Assembly: GCF_014200175.1 (NCBI RefSeq)
Contig: NZ_JACHBD010000014.1
Location: 1-64,000, forward strand
Direction of reading: 5' to 3'
DNA: 64,000 nucleotides
Origin: Rhizobium lentis
Lineage (GTDB): Bacteria > Pseudomonadota > Alphaproteobacteria > Rhizobiales > Rhizobiaceae
Shown: piece after piece, positions 17,456 through 25,097 of the stretch
How positions within the stretch are numbered: position 1 is the stretch's first letter
Layout: each line of letters opens with the position of its first letter
The notes under the pieces: generated by a model
Told to the model about the DNA's origin: nothing
What the model saw: the letters and a program-made list of their open reading frames with translations, nothing else
The model's database searches: none
Program-made: the position numbers and the translations under genes

Positions 17456-18474
17456 GCGCGCCGGCGACACCCGGAAATGACGAAGCGGGCGTCCAGTATG
17501 GTTCTGTCGATGAGTACCTCTCGAGCTGGGCTGGTGAAGATTTGTCCCGTCAGGGGGTGGCGGCTCTAATCAACGGTGTGTTGGATGCCGCCTGTCTTTT
17601 ATCCGCACGCATCGCAGCCGGTTCCCTGGAGGGCGATCTGGCCCACCTTGTGGGATCGAATACCGACGGTGATGCGCAAAAGGCAATCGACATCGCGTCG
17701 CACGAGTTGTTCATCGAAATACTCGCACGCGCAGGCGCTGCCAGGGTCCTGTCCGAGGAGGCCGACGCGCCAGTTATGCTCAATGGCCAGCATTTTGCGG
17801 TCGCAATCGATCCGATCGACGGTTCAGGCAATGTCGGGCTGGGCACGCCCGTCGGCACGATCTTCTCGATCATGCCTTTCTGCGAAGCTGAAGATCCCTT
17901 TTTAACCCCTGGAAAGCGCCAGGCCGCGGCCGGTTATGTCTCATTCGGCAACACCGTCGATTTGGGCTTTTCGGTCGGTGAGGGTGTGCTGCTGGCGACG
18001 ATGCATCCCCAAACCGGCGAGTTCCTGATCGTCAAAAGGCAGGTTCAGATACCTTGCGACACGTCCGAGCTTGCATATAACGCTTCCAACCACCGTCACC
18101 TTCACCCTGCCATGAGCCTGTATCTTCAGGATTGTCTGACCGGCAAGGAGGGAACGCGCGGCCGCGATTTCAACATGCGTTGGCTCGGATCGGCAGTCGG
18201 AGAGCTCCACCGGATCCTGATCAGGGGCGGTGTGTTCTTCTACGCCGGCGACAAGCGACCCGGCTTTGAAAATGGGCGCCTTCGACTGGTGTATGAAGCG
18301 AATCCGATCGCGTTCCTGATGGAGCAGGCCGGGGGGCGGGCCACCGACGGCACGACCGCCATCCTGGACAAGATCCCGACCTCTCACCATTGCCGCACGC
18401 CGCTGGTTTTCGGTTCGGCGACGGAGGTCGACGTGATCGCAAGCTATCTCAATTCCAATCCAACCAGCGAGTAA
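17452..18474 (+). CDS. fbp: Class I fructose-1,6-bisphosphatase
   Basis: A 340-residue class I FBPase with the metal-binding signature AIDPIDGSGNVG near residue 118-129 and a conserved GGxFFYAGD-like region (GGVFFYAGDKRPGFENG). It removes the C1 phosphate of fructose 1,6-bisphosphate, and in many bacteria also that of sedoheptulose 1,7-bisphosphate. The start overlaps the transketolase stop in an ATGA. Next to aldolase and transketolase it makes the assembly of hexose or heptulose phosphate from trioses and erythrose 4-phosphate irreversible. It is the form usually encoded with Calvin-cycle genes, but no phosphoribulokinase is present. Confidence 0.93.
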   Translation: MSAPATPGNDEAGVQYGSVDEYLSSWAGEDLSRQGVAALINGVLDAACLLSARIAAGSLEGDLAHLVGSNTDGDAQKAIDIASHELFIEILARAGAARVLSEEADAPVMLNGQHFAVAIDPIDGSGNVGLGTPVGTIFSIMPFCEAEDPFLTPGKRQAAAGYVSFGNTVDLGFSVGEGVLLATMHPQTGEFLIVKRQVQIPCDTSELAYNASNHRHLHPAMSLYLQDCLTGKEGTRGRDFNMRWLGSAVGELHRILIRGGVFFYAGDKRPGFENGRLRLVYEANPIAFLMEQAGGRATDGTTAILDKIPTSHHCRTPLVFGSATEVDVIASYLNSNPTSE

Positions 18475-18480
18475 CACGTC

Positions 18481-19530
18481 ATGGCCAGGATTACTCTCCG
18501 CCAGCTGCTGGATGATGCCGCCGAACACGGCTACGGCGTCCCGGCGTTCAACATTAACAACATGGAACAGGCGCTTGCCATCATGGAAGCGGCCGACGAG
18601 ACGGATTCGCCTGTCATCCTCCAGGCGAGCCGTGGGGCGCGAGCCTATGTCAACGACATCATGCTCAAGCACATGATGGAGGCGGTGACGGAAATCTATC
18701 CGCATATCCCCGTTTGCGTCCATCTTGACCACGGAAACGAACCGAGCACCTGCGTCACCGCGATCCAGCATGGTTTTACGTCCGTAATGATGGACGGATC
18801 GATCCTTGCTGACGGGAAAACCGCGGCGGATTGGGACTACAACGTTAAGGTCACGAGAAGCGTCAGCGACACGGCCCATTGGGCAGGGGTTTCGGTGGAA
18901 GGGGAGCTTGGCGTTCTGGGCTCGCTTGAGACCGGTGCGGGCGAGGCGGAAGACGGTCACGGCGTCGAAGGCAAGCTCGATCCGCATCAGCTTCTGACCG
19001 ATCCGGAGGAGGCGGCGAAATTTGTCGCGGAGACCAAGGTGGATGCGCTTGCCGTCGCAATGGGCACCAGCCATGGCGCCTACAAGTTCTCACGCCGGCC
19101 GGACGGTGACGTGCTGGCAATGGATGTTATCGAGGCGATCCACCGGAAACTTCCGAATACCCATCTCGTCATGCACGGTTCGTCAAGCGTGCCGGAGGAG
19201 TTGCAGGAAATTTTCAATCGCTTCGGCGGGCGGATGAAGCCCACCTGGGGCGTGCCGCTCGAGGAAATCCTGCGCGGCATTCGGCATGGTGTGCGAAAGG
19301 TCAACATCGACACGGATTGCCGCATGGCAATGACCGGGCAGGTGCGCCGAGTGCTGTCCGAAGATCCGACAGAATTCGACCCTCGCAAATATTTGAAGCC
19401 TGCAATGACGGCGCTTTCAAAGCTGTGCCGCGAGAGATTCGAAGCTTTCGGAACGGCAGGGCGCGCAAGCTCCATTCACGTTGTGCCGCTCGCGGAAATG
19501 GCGAAGCGGTATCGAGCCGGCTCGCTCTAG
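18481..19530 (+). CDS. fba: Class II fructose-bisphosphate aldolase, Calvin-cycle subtype
   Basis: A 349-residue zinc-dependent aldolase. Visible are the VCVHLDHGNEP zinc/active-site segment near residue 80-90, the VEGELGVLGSLETG loop, and HGSSSVPEELQ plus KVNIDTDCRMA in the phosphate-binding half. It joins dihydroxyacetone phosphate to glyceraldehyde 3-phosphate, or to erythrose 4-phosphate giving sedoheptulose 1,7-bisphosphate. Six bases separate it from fbp. This subtype is common in cbb operons; here the partner genes point instead to erythrose 4-phosphate disposal. Confidence 0.93.
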   Translation: MARITLRQLLDDAAEHGYGVPAFNINNMEQALAIMEAADETDSPVILQASRGARAYVNDIMLKHMMEAVTEIYPHIPVCVHLDHGNEPSTCVTAIQHGFTSVMMDGSILADGKTAADWDYNVKVTRSVSDTAHWAGVSVEGELGVLGSLETGAGEAEDGHGVEGKLDPHQLLTDPEEAAKFVAETKVDALAVAMGTSHGAYKFSRRPDGDVLAMDVIEAIHRKLPNTHLVMHGSSSVPEELQEIFNRFGGRMKPTWGVPLEEILRGIRHGVRKVNIDTDCRMAMTGQVRRVLSEDPTEFDPRKYLKPAMTALSKLCRERFEAFGTAGRASSIHVVPLAEMAKRYRAGSL

Positions 19531-19573
19531 GTCGGCCAACATCCATTTGAACGCAAACGTGGTGAAGCGGGAC

Positions 19574-20344
19574 ATGACCGAGAAGAAAACCCTCTGGATT
19601 GGCACCAGCTGGAAGATGAACAAGACGCTTGCCGATGCCGCGCAGTTTGCGCACGGTCTCAGGGCCGCAGACATCACGTCCCATCCGCGCATCCAGCGCT
19701 TTGTCATCCCTCCTTTCACTGTTGTCCGGGAAGTGAAGACCACGTTGGCGGGCACGTCGGTGAAGGTAGGCGCGCAGAACATGCACTGGGACGAGGAGGG
19801 CGCCTGGACGGGCGAGATTTCACCCTTGATGCTCAAGGACTGCAACCTCGACATCGTTGAGCTTGGTCACTCCGAGAGGCGTGAACATTTCGGTGAGACG
19901 GACGTGACGGTAGGACTGAAAGTCGAGGCGGCGGTTCGCCACGGCTTGATCCCGCTCATCTGCATAGGGGAGACACTTTCCGAACGCGAGGCCGGGCGAG
20001 CCCGCGACGTCCTCGAGCGCCAGGTTCGCGGCGCGTTGGGAAGCCTTTCTACCGACCAGAAGCACAAACCGATACTGCTTGCCTACGAGCCTGTTTGGGC
20101 CATTGGCGTCGATGGAATCCCCGCGACAGCGGACTACGCCGACGCCCGCCAGGCCGAGATCATCGCGTTCGCGGAAGCCGTGCTCGGCCGGCGCATTCCC
20201 TGCCTCTACGGCGGTTCGGTCAACGCGGACAACTGCGAAGAGCTCATATCCTGCCCCCATGTCGATGGGCTGTTCATCGGCCGCTCGGCCTGGAAGATCG
20301 AGGGCTACCTCGACATCCTCGAAAAGTGCGCCGCCAAAATCTGA
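19574..20344 (+). CDS. lerI: Triosephosphate isomerase paralogue, probably L-erythrulose-1-phosphate isomerase (LerI/EryH type)
   Basis: A 256-residue TIM barrel with the catalytic set: Lys in TSWKMNKT near residue 14, His in ELGHSERREHFGE near 99, Glu in YEPVWAIG near 172, and the phosphate loop YGGSVNADN. The GTSWKMNKTLADA opening (Ser where glycolytic TpiA has Asn) and the QNMHWDEEGAWTGEISP stretch are typical of the erythritol-cluster TpiA2/EryH group, which converts L-erythrulose 1-phosphate to D-erythrulose 4-phosphate. The next gene encodes the matching RpiB-type isomerase. ATG 19574 is preceded by other in-frame starts that read into fba. A plain triose isomerase role remains possible. 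Confidence 0.85.
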   Translation: MTEKKTLWIGTSWKMNKTLADAAQFAHGLRAADITSHPRIQRFVIPPFTVVREVKTTLAGTSVKVGAQNMHWDEEGAWTGEISPLMLKDCNLDIVELGHSERREHFGETDVTVGLKVEAAVRHGLIPLICIGETLSEREAGRARDVLERQVRGALGSLSTDQKHKPILLAYEPVWAIGVDGIPATADYADARQAEIIAFAEAVLGRRIPCLYGGSVNADNCEELISCPHVDGLFIGRSAWKIEGYLDILEKCAAKI

Positions 20345-20356
20345 GGAGTGATGAAG

Positions 20357-20812
20357 ATGAAAATTGCAGTAGCAGGCGACAGCGCGGGCGAAGGCCTCGC
20401 CAAGGTCCTCGCCGATTATCTCAAGGACCGTTTCGAGGTGTTCGAGGTCTCCCGGACGGACGCCGGTCTCGACGATTTCTATGCGAACCTCTCCGACAGG
20501 GTCGCCAACGGGGTGCTCGACGGCACCTATGACAAGGCCATCCTGGTGTGCGGCACCGGGATCGGCGTCTGCATTTCGGCAAACAAGGTGCCGGGTATTA
20601 GGGCAGCCCTCACACACGATACTTATTCCGCCGAGCGGGCGGCCTTATCGAACAACGCCCAGATCATTACCATGGGCGCCCGTGTCATTGGATCGGAACT
20701 TGCGAAGACGATCGTCGACTCGTTCCTCGCCCAGAAGTTCGACGAGAACGGTCGCTCGGCGAGTAATGTTGCCGCCATCGACGAAGTCGACACGAAATAC
20801 CACGCTCGCTAG
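20357..20812 (+). CDS. derI: RpiB-family isomerase, probably D-erythrulose-4-phosphate isomerase (DerI/EryI type)
   Basis: A 151-residue RpiB/LacAB-fold sugar isomerase: MKIAVAGDSAG start, the catalytic Cys of VCGTGIGVCISANK near residue 65, and the HDTYSAERAALSNNAQ segment. Paired with a LerI-type isomerase it would turn D-erythrulose 4-phosphate into D-erythrose 4-phosphate, the substrate of the transketolase and aldolase upstream. ATG 20357 lies eight bases after GAGGAG; 20351 and GTG 20348 are too close to it. It is last in the operon and is followed by a terminator. Ribose-5-phosphate isomerase activity is the alternative. Confidence 0.87.
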   Translation: MKIAVAGDSAGEGLAKVLADYLKDRFEVFEVSRTDAGLDDFYANLSDRVANGVLDGTYDKAILVCGTGIGVCISANKVPGIRAALTHDTYSAERAALSNNAQIITMGARVIGSELAKTIVDSFLAQKFDENGRSASNVAAIDEVDTKYHAR

Positions 20813-20847
20813 CGCAGAAGACGTGCAAACAACTGCGCGCGGTCGAC

Positions 20848-20884
20848 GCGCCAGGCGCAATCAGCCTGGCGCATTATCGTTTTC
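20848..20884 (+). terminator. Rho-independent terminator after the tkt operon
   Basis: Perfect 9-bp inverted repeat (GCGCCAGGC at 20848-20856, GCCTGGCGC at 20864-20872) with a 7-base loop, followed by ATTATCGTTTT. It stands 35 bases after the rpiB-type stop codon. It also separates the operon from the convergent GntR gene. Confidence 0.75.
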
Positions 20885-21029
20885 TGGCAATTTTCAGAAC
20901 CCGGCGAATAGGCCGGGCGGCATACGGTATCCGGGCTTCGCGTCCGCCTTCAGATGCCGCCGGTGATGATCGCAGTGCGACCTGCGGGAAATGCAAGATG
21001 CGCCACGCCTTGACGTGATGCCCTGGCTG

Positions 21030-21731
21030 TCATTTCAGCAGGGATGTGCGGAAGTGTTCCATGTTTTCCTCGACGCTCTCGCGGCTGAGGTCACCGGTCT
21101 TTCTGTCCCGGATCATCTGAAACATGTGTTCGTGGAGATCGACTGCGCGCCATTTGCCACTGACCTCTAGCGATTTTTGCACCCAAGGCGCGACCATCGT
21201 CAGCACGAAGTCGGCGATCACGACGATCAACGGGTTTCCGGCAGCTTTGTATATTGCTCGGTGGAAATCGAGATCGGCCTTGAGGAGATCTTCGATCGCG
21301 GAGTTCGCATCCTCCGACAGCCTTTTTAGTCGGTCGATGCACTCTCTCATCGTGGCGAGGTCTTCGTCCGTGCGCCGCAGCGACGCGAGTTCTGAACAGT
21401 TGCGGTCGAAAATGTATCGCAGTTCCATCAGCATCTCAGGCGTCGAGCTCTGAAGATAGAGCTGAAACATCGCGAGCGGCATCGCCGGAAGGCCTTCGTC
21501 CTTACGGATGTAATTTCCAAAGCCATGACGCGTCTCGACAAGACCCGAGACCGCGAGCGTTTTGATCGCCTCTCTGATTGGAGTGCGACTGATCCCGAGA
21601 AGCTGGGCCAGCTCTTTTTCATTGGGAAGTTTGTCACCAGGCCCGAGGTTGCCTTTGGCAATTTCGCCCGTAATGTAGTCGAGCGCTATGTCCAGCCGGC
21701 TTGGGATTTTCTTTGGGTCAACAGACAGCAT
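21030..21731 (-). CDS. GntR-family transcriptional regulator (FadR/FCD type)
   Basis: A 233-residue regulator with an N-terminal winged helix (LAQLLGISRTPIREAIKTLAVSG) and a helical FCD domain containing the DLDFHRAIYKAAGNP metal/ligand motif. It lies between the tkt operon and the oiaK-like gene, downstream of an SDR on the same strand. The AGGTATR heptad blocks occur upstream of four transcription units around it, so it is the likely master regulator of the RLP cluster. The effector is probably a pathway acid or phosphate ester. Confidence 0.9.
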   Translation of the reverse strand: MLSVDPKKIPSRLDIALDYITGEIAKGNLGPGDKLPNEKELAQLLGISRTPIREAIKTLAVSGLVETRHGFGNYIRKDEGLPAMPLAMFQLYLQSSTPEMLMELRYIFDRNCSELASLRRTDEDLATMRECIDRLKRLSEDANSAIEDLLKADLDFHRAIYKAAGNPLIVVIADFVLTMVAPWVQKSLEVSGKWRAVDLHEHMFQMIRDRKTGDLSRESVEENMEHFRTSLLK

Positions 21732-21831
21732 TCCTGGTCACGCTCCAATCAGAAATCGAAAAGGTACGAGGTCATACCGCGTTTTACCGCTTGCGACAAA
21801 TGCCGAACGTCGAACTGGCCACTTCTCCAGG

Positions 21832-22626
21832 TTATTCGCTGATTTGTCCCAGCCGCTTCGAGGCTTTTGGATCGAATGGGAACATGAGGCCAGCGGCCAG
21901 GAAGCCGCCGTCGACGTTCAGGGTGTGCCCCGTGATATAGGCAGCATCGTCGCTCGCCAGGAACACCGCGGCATCAGCGATTTCCGATGGTTCGCCATAA
22001 CGGCGTTGCGGAACTAGCCGATGATAGGCGTCACGCGTTTCGACCGTGTGCATGACTTTCGAGACCTCGGTCAATATCGGGCCCGGTGCGATGTTATTCA
22101 CGTTGATTCCCGATTCCGCGAGTTCGACCGCCATAACCTTCGTGAGGAGTTCGACGCCGGCCTTTGAGGCTCCATAGGCCGAACGTCCTACACCGCCCTT
22201 CTGACCGGACAGCGAAGCGATATTGATGATCCGCCCATAGCCTTTGGCGGCCATGATCCGAGCAAAGGCTTGCGCCACGAGGAATGTTCCGGTCAGATTG
22301 ATCCGGACGACGCGTTCGAATTCCTCCCTTGAGCTTTCGAGAAACAGAGTGGTTGCGCCCACGCCCGCGTTGTTCACGAGTATGTCGACCGTGCCGAACC
22401 GGCCAATCGTTTCCTTAACGATCGTCTCAACGTCTTCGTTGACGGAAATATCGGCGCGGACGGCCAAAGCCCGCTCCCCAAGCCGCTCGGCGGCTTCGTT
22501 CGCCACTTCCAGATCGCGGTCGACGATAACGACATTCGCGCCTTCGCGAACATAGGCTTCAGCGATTGCCAGTCCGATGCCCCGGCCAGCGCCCGTCACA
22601 ACGGCAGTGCGTCCAGAAAGTCTCAT
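21832..22626 (-). CDS. SDR-family oxidoreductase
   Basis: A 264-residue classical SDR: TGAGRGIG cofactor motif near residue 12, NNAG near 90, catalytic Ser in NIASLSGQKGG and YGASK Tyr-x3-Lys near 155, and the C-terminal GHTLNVDGGF. Such enzymes oxidise or reduce secondary alcohols of sugars. The N-terminal Asp (VIVDRDLEVA) after the second strand favours NAD. Start at ATG 22626; the frame stays open upstream but that part runs through the operator repeat. It is divergent from the oiaK-like gene and probably acts on a pathway sugar acid or polyol. Confidence 0.9.
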   Translation of the reverse strand: MRLSGRTAVVTGAGRGIGLAIAEAYVREGANVVIVDRDLEVANEAAERLGERALAVRADISVNEDVETIVKETIGRFGTVDILVNNAGVGATTLFLESSREEFERVVRINLTGTFLVAQAFARIMAAKGYGRIINIASLSGQKGGVGRSAYGASKAGVELLTKVMAVELAESGINVNNIAPGPILTEVSKVMHTVETRDAYHRLVPQRRYGEPSEIADAAVFLASDDAAYITGHTLNVDGGFLAAGLMFPFDPKASKRLGQISE

Positions 22627-22654
22627 CTCGTCGTCCTCCAATTTTCTCGATACG

Positions 22655-22707
22655 AGGTATAAGGTATAAGGTATGACCTTGACAGAGTTATGAGCGGCTT
22701 CTATGAG
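22655..22707 (+). promoter_or_regulatory. AGGTATR heptad repeat, copy B, overlapping the oiaK-like promoter
   Basis: AGGTATA, AGGTATA, AGGTATG in tandem at 22655-22675, running into ACCTT so that 22668-22680 is the palindrome AAGGTATGACCTT. TTGACA at 22679-22684 and TATGAG at 22702-22707, 17 bases apart, form a sigma70-like promoter pointing to the kinase gene. The operator thus abuts the -35 box. It also lies 30 bases before the divergent SDR start, so it can control both directions. Confidence 0.65.
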
Positions 22708-22777
22708 TATTGTCAAGAGTGAAGCCCGGCTGATGTATGGAGGAAGATATCCTCGGCCGGGATATTGGGAGGATCCG

Positions 22778-24130
22778 ATGACATCAGCTGGCAAGCTCAA
22801 GGCCGTGTTTTACGGCGACGACTTCACGGGTTCTTCCGAAAACCTGGCGCAGTTCCATCGCAGTGGTGTGAAGGGAAAACTCTATCTCGCACGCCCTTCA
22901 GCACAGACGGCGTCAACAGATGCTCTGTCTTATGATGTGCTTGGCTTCGCCGGTACCGCAAGGGCGTTGTCCGGCGTCGAGCTCGACGAGGAGCTTGACA
23001 GCGCGTTTTCGATCATGCGCACCCTCAACAGTCCGCTTATCCAATACAAGATCTGTTCGACGTTCGACTCGTCGCCCACCGTTGGAAGCTATGGTGCTGT
23101 TCTGGCGCGCGCTGCGGCTCACTTCGGCAAGAGGGACGTTCCAGTCCTCGCCGCGACCCCGGACTTCGGGCGCTACACCTGTTTCGGAAATCATTTCGCG
23201 CGCTTTGCCGACAGGATTGAGCGGCTCGACCGGCACCCGAGCATGTCGCGCCACCCCAGGACGCCGATTCACGAGGCGGATCTGCGCATGCATCTGGCTG
23301 GGCAGACAGATAAGGAATTCGTCAACGTCACGCTTCCCGCAATCCGGAACCGTTCGGCAATGGAGGAGCGTGTCTTCAAGGCCTTCCAAGAGGGGGCAGG
23401 GGTCATTTTCGATGGGCTCGAAAATGCGGATCTTGCGGCTGTCGCCGATCTGCTCTGGGCGCGGTATCCGACACGTCCGATGTTCGCGCTAGCAGCTCAA
23501 GGCTTGGCGCAACAACTCGGCGCTCTTTGGGCCCGCTTGGGCCTGCTATCGTCGGCGGAGCCCGTCAAGACGGAGATTGCCGGCGTCGAAAATCTACTCG
23601 TCTTATCAGGTAGTTGCGCCCTGCAAACCGGGCGCCAGATTGCGGTGGCCGAAGCTTCCGGGTGGAACCTTGTCCACTTGGATGTCTCGACAGTCCGGTC
23701 CGATGATGATGCTGAGGCAGTTGCGCGGGAGGCTGCTTTGAAGGCGATCGAGAGCCTTGTGCGCGGTCGATCTACAATCATCTACACGGCTCGCGGGGAA
23801 ACCGGCCGTCTGGCCGGCGGCGATGTTCCCGCGGAACGCTTGGGCGCCATCTACTGTGACGTTGCGCGTGCCGTGCGCCGCGCGGTTTCCTTGCCGCGGA
23901 TCGTGTTTTCGGGCGGTGACAGTTCGAGCTATGCGGTGCGGACAATCGGCGCCGAAGCGCTCGAGATCGCCGTTTTTGACGAAGTTCAAAATTGCCATGT
24001 CTGCCGCCTGGATGCGCCGGGCGACGCCGAAGTCGATGGCCTCGAAGTCATGCTGAAGGGCGGGCAGATTGGTGCCGATGACTTCTTCCTGCGGGCAAAG
24101 GCGGGCACCTCGGGTTATCTGGTGGCGTAA
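22778..24130 (+). CDS. oiaK: Four-carbon acid sugar kinase family protein, probably 3-oxo-isoapionate kinase (OiaK-like)
   Basis: A 450-residue DUF1537-family kinase. The N-terminal half starts with VFYGDDFTGSSENLAQF and the C-terminal half has the IVFSGGDSSSYAVRTIG nucleotide-binding region. It is clearly distinct from the OtnK-like gene at 4700-5974. In D-apiose pathways OiaK phosphorylates 3-oxo-isoapionate and is encoded with a RuBisCO-like protein; an RLP lies downstream here, which supports this call. ATG 22778 follows GGGAGGATCC. The family assignment is firm, the substrate inferred from context. Confidence 0.8.
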   Translation: MTSAGKLKAVFYGDDFTGSSENLAQFHRSGVKGKLYLARPSAQTASTDALSYDVLGFAGTARALSGVELDEELDSAFSIMRTLNSPLIQYKICSTFDSSPTVGSYGAVLARAAAHFGKRDVPVLAATPDFGRYTCFGNHFARFADRIERLDRHPSMSRHPRTPIHEADLRMHLAGQTDKEFVNVTLPAIRNRSAMEERVFKAFQEGAGVIFDGLENADLAAVADLLWARYPTRPMFALAAQGLAQQLGALWARLGLLSSAEPVKTEIAGVENLLVLSGSCALQTGRQIAVAEASGWNLVHLDVSTVRSDDDAEAVAREAALKAIESLVRGRSTIIYTARGETGRLAGGDVPAERLGAIYCDVARAVRRAVSLPRIVFSGGDSSSYAVRTIGAEALEIAVFDEVQNCHVCRLDAPGDAEVDGLEVMLKGGQIGADDFFLRAKAGTSGYLVA

Positions 24131-24140
24131 GGAGCAAAAG

Positions 24141-25028
24141 ATGCAAAAGAAAATCATCCTCGAAGCCAGGGTCAACGAGTACGCGCCGCGCACATCCAAC
24201 CCTAATATCCCATACACCGCCGACGAGATCGTTGAGGCCGCCGTTGCAGCCCGCAAGGCGGGAGCGGCGATTCTCCACTATCATGCCAGGACAGCCGACG
24301 GCGGTGCGACAAACACCGTTGAGGCAAACGCCGAAATCATCCGCGAAGTCAGGCAGGCGACCGATCTACTCATCCTTCCCACGCTCGGCTTTATCTCGAA
24401 TGATGCCGACGCCATGAAGCGCATCGACACGGTCGCAACCCTGGCATTGGACCCTGCTACGAAGCCCGATATTGCGCCCATCGATACCGGCTCGGCCAAT
24501 CTCGAGCTTTGGGATGCCGAGACGCGCAGGTTCGAAAATCCAGAACGTTTGTATCTCAACACGACCGAAAGTCTCGCGCACTACGCGCGTACCTTGGCCG
24601 AAAAGGGCGTAAAGCCGAAGCTGGTTTCCTGGTCTGTTGGGTTCACGCGCCGCGCGATCGCTCTGATGGACGCGGGCCTTGTGAGGGGGCCGGCCTACTT
24701 TCTCCTCCACCTGACGGGAGGGCGATACATTACCGGGCATCCGCCGACCGAGGCGGGTCTCATGGCGCATCTTGCATTTCTGCCCGACGACCGGCCGATC
24801 GAATGGACGGTCAATTGCCTTGGCGGCAATCTGTTGAACATTGCTCCTGCGATCTGCCGTCTGGGCGGCCACATGGCTATTGGAATAGGCGACTATCCCT
24901 ATCGCGAGTTCGGCACACCCACGAACGCGGAAGTCATATCGCGCGCTGTTGAGATTGCCCAAAAGGTCGGACGAGAGCCGGCTACACCTCAGGAGGCACG
25001 CGCGATCCTCGAACTGGACGCCGCGTAG
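24141..25028 (+). CDS. BKACE family protein (beta-keto acid cleavage enzyme, DUF849)
   Basis: A 295-residue TIM-barrel protein of the BKACE family. The zinc-binding HYHARTADGG motif near residue 48 and the LTGGRYITGHPPTEAGL and GDYPYREFGTPTN segments fit that family. Characterised members condense a beta-keto acid with acetyl-CoA and split off acetoacetate or a similar product; many act on other keto acids. It follows the kinase by 10 bases and precedes the importer. The OiaK substrate type is itself a 3-oxo acid, so this enzyme could open a second route for it; this is inference. Confidence 0.85.
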   Translation: MQKKIILEARVNEYAPRTSNPNIPYTADEIVEAAVAARKAGAAILHYHARTADGGATNTVEANAEIIREVRQATDLLILPTLGFISNDADAMKRIDTVATLALDPATKPDIAPIDTGSANLELWDAETRRFENPERLYLNTTESLAHYARTLAEKGVKPKLVSWSVGFTRRAIALMDAGLVRGPAYFLLHLTGGRYITGHPPTEAGLMAHLAFLPDDRPIEWTVNCLGGNLLNIAPAICRLGGHMAIGIGDYPYREFGTPTNAEVISRAVEIAQKVGREPATPQEARAILELDAA

Positions 25029-25080
25029 AACCAATACGGCATGCGATCCGCACACACGCGGCATAGATTTCGATTTTACG

Positions 25081-25097
25081 AGGTATGACGTCATATC
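25081..25097 (+). promoter_or_regulatory. AGGTATR heptad, copy C (directly before the importer ATPase gene)
   Basis: One AGGTATG heptad merges into a perfect 12-bp palindrome TATGACGTCATA (25084-25095), ending two bases before the ATG at 25098. It is the weakest copy of the heptad block. Its position over the ribosome-binding region suggests repression of, or an extra promoter for, the importer genes. Confidence 0.45.

Noticed and set aside
19574..20344. Housekeeping triosephosphate isomerase
   Set aside because: The sequence type (TSWKMNKTLADA opening) and pairing with an RpiB-type gene fit the tetrulose-phosphate isomerase group better, although dual activity cannot be excluded.
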